A stretch of 64,000 bases of DNA from an uncultured Kordia sp. Its GTDB lineage: Bacteria; Bacteroidota; Bacteroidia; Flavobacteriales; Flavobacteriaceae. Positions 60,556 to 64,000 of this stretch are shown piece by piece. A program made the translations under genes and the position numbers. Where the stretch lies: the NCBI RefSeq assembly GCF_947489565.1, contig NZ_CANLEA010000018.1, forward strand, positions 57,274 to 121,273, given 5' to 3'. The notes under the pieces were generated by a model. That model made no database searches. It saw only the letters and a program-made list of their open reading frames with translations, and was not told where the DNA came from. Position 1 is the first letter of the stretch; every line of letters starts with the position of its first letter.

Positions 60556-61881
60556 TTAAATATCTCTATTACTATCCCAAGCTTCTAGATAATCTGCAAC
60601 TTGTTTTACAAATTGTCCACCAAGTGCTCCATTCACTACTCTGTGATCGTATGAATGTGATAAGAACATTTTGTAACGGATTCCGATGAAATCACCTTCT
60701 GGTGTTTCAATAACCGCAGGAACTTTTCTGATAGCTCCTAAAGCCAAGATTCCAACTTGCGGTTGGTTGATAATTGGCGTTCCCATAATACTTCCAAAAG
60801 TACCCACATTGGTTACTGTATAGGTTCCACCTTGAATATCATCTGGTTTTAATTGGTTTGCTCTGGCTCTTCCAGCTAAATCATTCACCGCTTTTGCCAT
60901 ACCAACTAAATTCAACTGATCTGCATTTTTGATTACCGGAACAATTAAGTTTCCATCTGGTAATGCAGCTGCCATTCCTAAGTTGATGTTTTTCTTTTTA
61001 ATGATAGTATCTCCATTTATAGAAATATTCATCATTGGGAAATCTTTCAATGCTTTTGCTACCGCTTCCATGAAAATTGGTGTGAATGTTAGTTTTTCAC
61101 CTTCACGTTTTTCAAATGCCGATTTTACTTTTTTACGCCAGTTCCAAATATTCGTTACATCTACTTCAACAAAACTTTGTACGTGTGCTGATGTTTGTAC
61201 CGAAGCTACCATATGATGTGCAATGAGTTTCCCCATACGCGTCATTTCTATGATTTCGTCACTTCCATTTACAGAAACTGGTGTTGCAGGAGCTGATTTT
61301 GGAGCAGCTACTGCTTTTGCAACTTCTTTTACGGCTGCTTTTGGTGCTGCCGCAGGTTGTGCTGCTGCAGTTCCTCTATTTTTGATGTATGCTAGTATGT
61401 CATTTTTAGTAACTCTTCCTTCTTTTCCTGATCCTGCAATTCCGTCTAATTCTTCTACAGAAATTCCTTCTTCCTTTGCAATGTTTTTGACTAACGGCGA
61501 ATAGAATTTTTCAGAAGTTGAAAAATCATTGTGTACCGTTTCTTGCGCTACTGCTACTGTTTTTGCTACTTCCGCAGCTGCTGGAGTTGCTTCTTCAGTT
61601 TTGGTTGCTGGTGCTGGCGTTGCTTCTACACTTCCTTCTCCTTCAGTTTCAATAATAGCTACTGTATCACCAACTTTTACAACATCATCTACATTGTGTA
61701 AGATTTCAACTAAAACACCATCAACTTCACTAGGTAATTCAGAATCTACCTTGTCAGTTGCGATTTCTAACACTGCTTCGTCAGCTTCAATTGTGTCACC
61801 AACTTCTTTGAGCCATGATATAATTGTTGCTTCTGCAACACTTTCTCCCATTTGTGGAAGTTTTAGTTCAAATTTTGCCAT
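60556..61881 (-). CDS. 2-oxoacid dehydrogenase complex dihydrolipoamide acyltransferase (E2)
   Basis: A 441-residue E2 protein that carries acyl groups between E1 and E3 of a 2-oxoacid dehydrogenase complex. The single lipoyl domain (1-78) has the lipoylated Lys in EIATDKVDSELPSEV. An Ala/Pro-rich linker follows. The peripheral subunit-binding domain (about 125-165) has FYSPLVKNIAKEEGIS and GKEGRVTKNDILAYI. The catalytic domain (about 210-441) has HRVVNGALGGQF with the active His and Asp. The E1 partner is not in the window, so pyruvate, branched-chain or 2-oxoglutarate type cannot be settled. Confidence 0.92.
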   Translation of the reverse strand: MAKFELKLPQMGESVAEATIISWLKEVGDTIEADEAVLEIATDKVDSELPSEVDGVLVEILHNVDDVVKVGDTVAIIETEGEGSVEATPAPATKTEEATPAAAEVAKTVAVAQETVHNDFSTSEKFYSPLVKNIAKEEGISVEELDGIAGSGKEGRVTKNDILAYIKNRGTAAAQPAAAPKAAVKEVAKAVAAPKSAPATPVSVNGSDEIIEMTRMGKLIAHHMVASVQTSAHVQSFVEVDVTNIWNWRKKVKSAFEKREGEKLTFTPIFMEAVAKALKDFPMMNISINGDTIIKKKNINLGMAAALPDGNLIVPVIKNADQLNLVGMAKAVNDLAGRARANQLKPDDIQGGTYTVTNVGTFGSIMGTPIINQPQVGILALGAIRKVPAVIETPEGDFIGIRYKMFLSHSYDHRVVNGALGGQFVKQVADYLEAWDSNRDI

Positions 61882-62033
61882 ATCCTTAATCTAAAGATGT
61901 TATTTTAATTTATTTTGCGAAAATACTAAATAATATCGTTTTTTGTTGAATTATTTTTAATTTACTTCAACTAGTTCAGTAGCCTTACTTCAACGCTCTC
62001 AAACTCCATTCTTTTGCTTATTTAATAAGCGTA

Positions 62034-63155
62034 CTACAACTCGCTCAGCAACCGCACTTCTCCTCTGTTTTTTGAGGAATCGCTACCGACGATAAAAGTA
62101 CTGTTTTTTGGTAATATTTTGTAATATCCAAACTGTTTTTCAAAGATTTGAATGCTATCTTTCATGTCCACAAAATGATTGTCCAAAATGATTTCTATAT
62201 TCTTTTCACCTTCTATTTGACGAAAAAAATGCCCTAAGTTTTCAACTTGCACACAGTTTTTAGGATGATACACCGCTTGTATTTGCTTGAAACGTTCCGC
62301 CGAATCACTTACAATAATATATTTTTGGACTTCTTTTTTGGTACTTGTTTCAGATGGTGATACTAACGGAATCAATCTCGCGCCAAGCGTAACCGCCACA
62401 TCATACACCAAATTCCTTTTGAAATGTTTTTTATAGAATAATTGCATTGCGCCATAAAAGCGTTTTGCATAGGTTTTGTCTTTTAGTGTGCTTTCTCCTT
62501 TGTAATGAATCACCGAAGTTTTGCCGTAATAGTAGTTTTGAAAACCCGCTTTTTTGATTTTGTAGGAGAGATCAATGTCTTCGCCATACATAAAATAATC
62601 TTCGTCAAATCCGCCAACAGCATCATAAACTTCTTTTTTCATCAACATAAACGCACCAACCAAGATATCTATTTTGCCAATTTCGTTTTCTTCTAAGCTT
62701 GAATAGTACCCTGAATTTTTATTGCCTAAGATTTTCTTCACAGAAACCATTGGCGTGGGAATGTTGCGTTTGCTTTCTGGCAGAAACTTTCCGCTTCCAT
62801 CAATGAGTTTACAACCAATACTTCCTAGATTTTCTGTAGCATCTGCGAATTGTAATAATTGTGTAAAGGTATCTTCTGCCACAATTGTGTCTGGATTTAA
62901 GATACAGACATATTCACCTTTAGCAAGTTGCACCGCCTGATTGTTTGCTTTGGCAAAACCTACATTTTCCGTGTTTGCTAGGAGTTGAATTTCTGGAAAC
63001 GTATTTCGCATCATCTCACAACTATCGTCTGGCGAATTGTTATCGACCACAATAATTTCCGCGTCAAGCGTCGTAATTGCCGCTTGTACACTTCTGACAC
63101 AAGCTTCCAAAAAGTAGCGTACATTGTAGTTGAGAATGATGACTGAAAGTTGCAT
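62034..63155 (-). CDS. Family 2 glycosyltransferase
   Basis: A 373-residue protein. The GT2 fold starts with SVIILNYNVRYFLEACVRSV and IIVVDNNSPD. The DxD-like metal motif is in CILNPDTIVAED, and DEDYFMYGEDIDLSYKIKKA carries the catalytic acid region. It adds a sugar from an NDP donor to a glycan, probably cell-surface. The C-terminal 100 residues are less typical. It is 12 bases downstream of recR, an order found in other Flavobacteriaceae. Confidence 0.9.
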   Translation of the reverse strand: MQLSVIILNYNVRYFLEACVRSVQAAITTLDAEIIVVDNNSPDDSCEMMRNTFPEIQLLANTENVGFAKANNQAVQLAKGEYVCILNPDTIVAEDTFTQLLQFADATENLGSIGCKLIDGSGKFLPESKRNIPTPMVSVKKILGNKNSGYYSSLEENEIGKIDILVGAFMLMKKEVYDAVGGFDEDYFMYGEDIDLSYKIKKAGFQNYYYGKTSVIHYKGESTLKDKTYAKRFYGAMQLFYKKHFKRNLVYDVAVTLGARLIPLVSPSETSTKKEVQKYIIVSDSAERFKQIQAVYHPKNCVQVENLGHFFRQIEGEKNIEIILDNHFVDMKDSIQIFEKQFGYYKILPKNSTFIVGSDSSKNRGEVRLLSEL

Positions 63156-63167
63156 AGCTATTGAAAA

Positions 63168-63788
63168 TTAAGAGCTTTTCAGCGAGTTTTCAAACGGAAC
63201 TCTGTTGATGATACTTCTTCCCAAAGTCACCTCATCGGCATATTCCAATTCGTCTCCTACCGAAATTCCACGTGCAATAGTAGATGTTTTTATTTCGTAA
63301 CTTTCTATTTGCTTATAGATGTAAAAATTGGTGGTATCACCTTCCATTGTGGAACTCAGTGCAAATATGATTTCTTTGACTTTTCCGTCTTTTACTTTTT
63401 CCACCAAGCTTGAAATCGTCAAGTTATGTGGTCCTACTCCATCTAAAGGTGAAATTTTTCCGCCCAAAACATGATACAAACCTTTGTATTGCGCGGTACT
63501 TTCAATCGCCATGACATCGCGAATGTCTTCTACCACACAAATGATATCTTGTTGGCGATTTCCATTCATACAGATATCACAAATTTCTACATCCGAAATG
63601 TTATGACAGCTTTTACAGTGTTTGATTTCCGTTCGCAAGTCTTGCAAAGCAGTTGCTAAATGCAACGTTTGACTTTCTGGCTGTCGCAGTAAATGCAATA
63701 CCAATCGCAAAGCAGTACGTTTTCCAATGCCTGGCAATTGTGAAATTTCGTTGACGGCGTTTTCTAAGAGTTTTGAGGAGAATTCCAT
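63168..63788 (-). CDS. recR: Recombination protein RecR
   Basis: A 206-residue recombination mediator that works with RecO and RecF to load RecA. It shows the N-terminal helix-hairpin-helix ([17 protein letters not shown]), the C4 zinc finger ([16 protein letters not shown]), the TOPRIM domain ([14 protein letters not shown]) and a Walker B-like tail ([20 protein letters not shown]). The -7 element TAAATTTG lies only four bases before the start, suggesting a leaderless mRNA. Confidence 0.95.
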   Translation of the reverse strand: MEFSSKLLENAVNEISQLPGIGKRTALRLVLHLLRQPESQTLHLATALQDLRTEIKHCKSCHNISDVEICDICMNGNRQQDIICVVEDIRDVMAIESTAQYKGLYHVLGGKISPLDGVGPHNLTISSLVEKVKDGKVKEIIFALSSTMEGDTTNFYIYKQIESYEIKTSTIARGISVGDELEYADEVTLGRSIINRVPFENSLKSS

Positions 63789-63792
63789 GCGG

Positions 63793-63800
63793 CAAATTTA
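63793..63800 (-). promoter_or_regulatory. -7 promoter element abutting recR
   Basis: TAAATTTG on the minus strand matches TAnnTTTG and ends four bases before the recR start codon. Confidence 0.45.
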
Positions 63801-63860
63801 CGTTTTTTTGAACTTGAAATTGAATTTGAAGTTGAATTCTTCTCTCTATTATTACCATTC

Positions 63861-63984
63861 CGTCATATCGAGTGAAATCTTGCAAAGATTTTGTATCGAG
63901 ATATACTTTGAAAAGATACATTGCTTTACGATTTCTTAGCTGTTCTCGATACAAATTTGTTCCACAAATTCACTCGAACTGACG
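63861..63984. repeat. Inverted repeat of the CGAGTGAAATTTGT element
   Basis: Left arm (63861-63902) and right arm (63943-63984) are related in inverted orientation: TCGAGTGAAATC on the left pairs with GAATTTGTGGAA and the TCTCGATACAAAT end on the right. The flanking CGTCA/TGACG also pair. It may be a non-autonomous interspersed element. Confidence 0.55.
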
Positions 63985-64000
63985 CTTTTAAATTTGAAGT

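Overview
The window comes from an AT-rich genome of the Bacteroidota, most likely a marine member of the Flavobacteriaceae (Kordia-like; the genus is inferred). The pointers are: a protease with a type IX secretion sorting domain, CarboxypepD_reg-like domains, a DUF6090 membrane protein, the rpmB-rpmG-DUF4295-ftsY ribosomal block, bshC, -7 promoter elements of the form TAnnTTTG, and many small peptides with an LNK..IS leader of the Bacteroidota class I lanthipeptide type. No tRNA, rRNA, CRISPR array, transposase or prophage was seen.

Layout. 1-3 kb: 3'-truncated sucC and five orphan RiPP-like precursors, all on the minus strand. 3.2-8.3 kb: lysA, a class A beta-lactamase-fold lipoprotein, two tandem M23 peptidase paralogues, a tiny membrane protein and a DUF6090 protein. 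8.4-12 kb: a prokaryotic viperin in an operon with a CMP-kinase-like protein and a 39-codon acidic ORF, divergent from a LytS/LytTR two-component pair. 12-18 kb: a VOC protein, a secreted protein, a nitronate monooxygenase, a subtilase, mnmA and two tiny paralogous peptides. 18.5-27.9 kb: a lipoprotein, a GH3 enzyme, yidC, pyrG and a small envelope cluster ending in an amidase. 28-30 kb: three paralogous precursors around a broken DUF5946-like gene. 30-36.4 kb: DUF3820, DUF922, OsmC, a LysM/periplasmic-binding protein, guaA and bshC. 36.5-40.8 kb: an M14 carboxypeptidase, a spacer with duplicated repeats, and rimO. 40.8-52 kb: accessory genes, including an inner-membrane AraC-type regulator between two banks of leader peptides. 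52-58 kb: ftsY, DUF4295, rpmG, rpmB, cinA, an Hpt protein, a FAH-family hydrolase and a DnaQ-type exonuclease. 58-64 kb: a thiol-redox protein, a Crp/Fnr regulator, a membrane protein, an aegerolysin-like candidate, a 2-oxoacid dehydrogenase E2, a GT2 glycosyltransferase and recR.

How the genes fit together. Two systems stand out. The first is a viperin/nucleotide-kinase operon that mirrors the animal CMPK2-viperin pair and probably makes a chain-terminating ddh-nucleotide against phage. The second is a dispersed set of at least 15 leader-bearing small peptides (12 of LNK..IS type, 3 with a GG leader and a C-terminal NG tail) with no maturase in the window. One bank lies inside an 11-kb stretch that seems to separate ftsY from rimO, which are usually neighbours in this phylum. 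Two genes are disrupted: the DUF5946-like gene by an out-of-frame deletion, and a kelch protein by a one-base deletion. Several spacers hold degenerate interspersed repeats.
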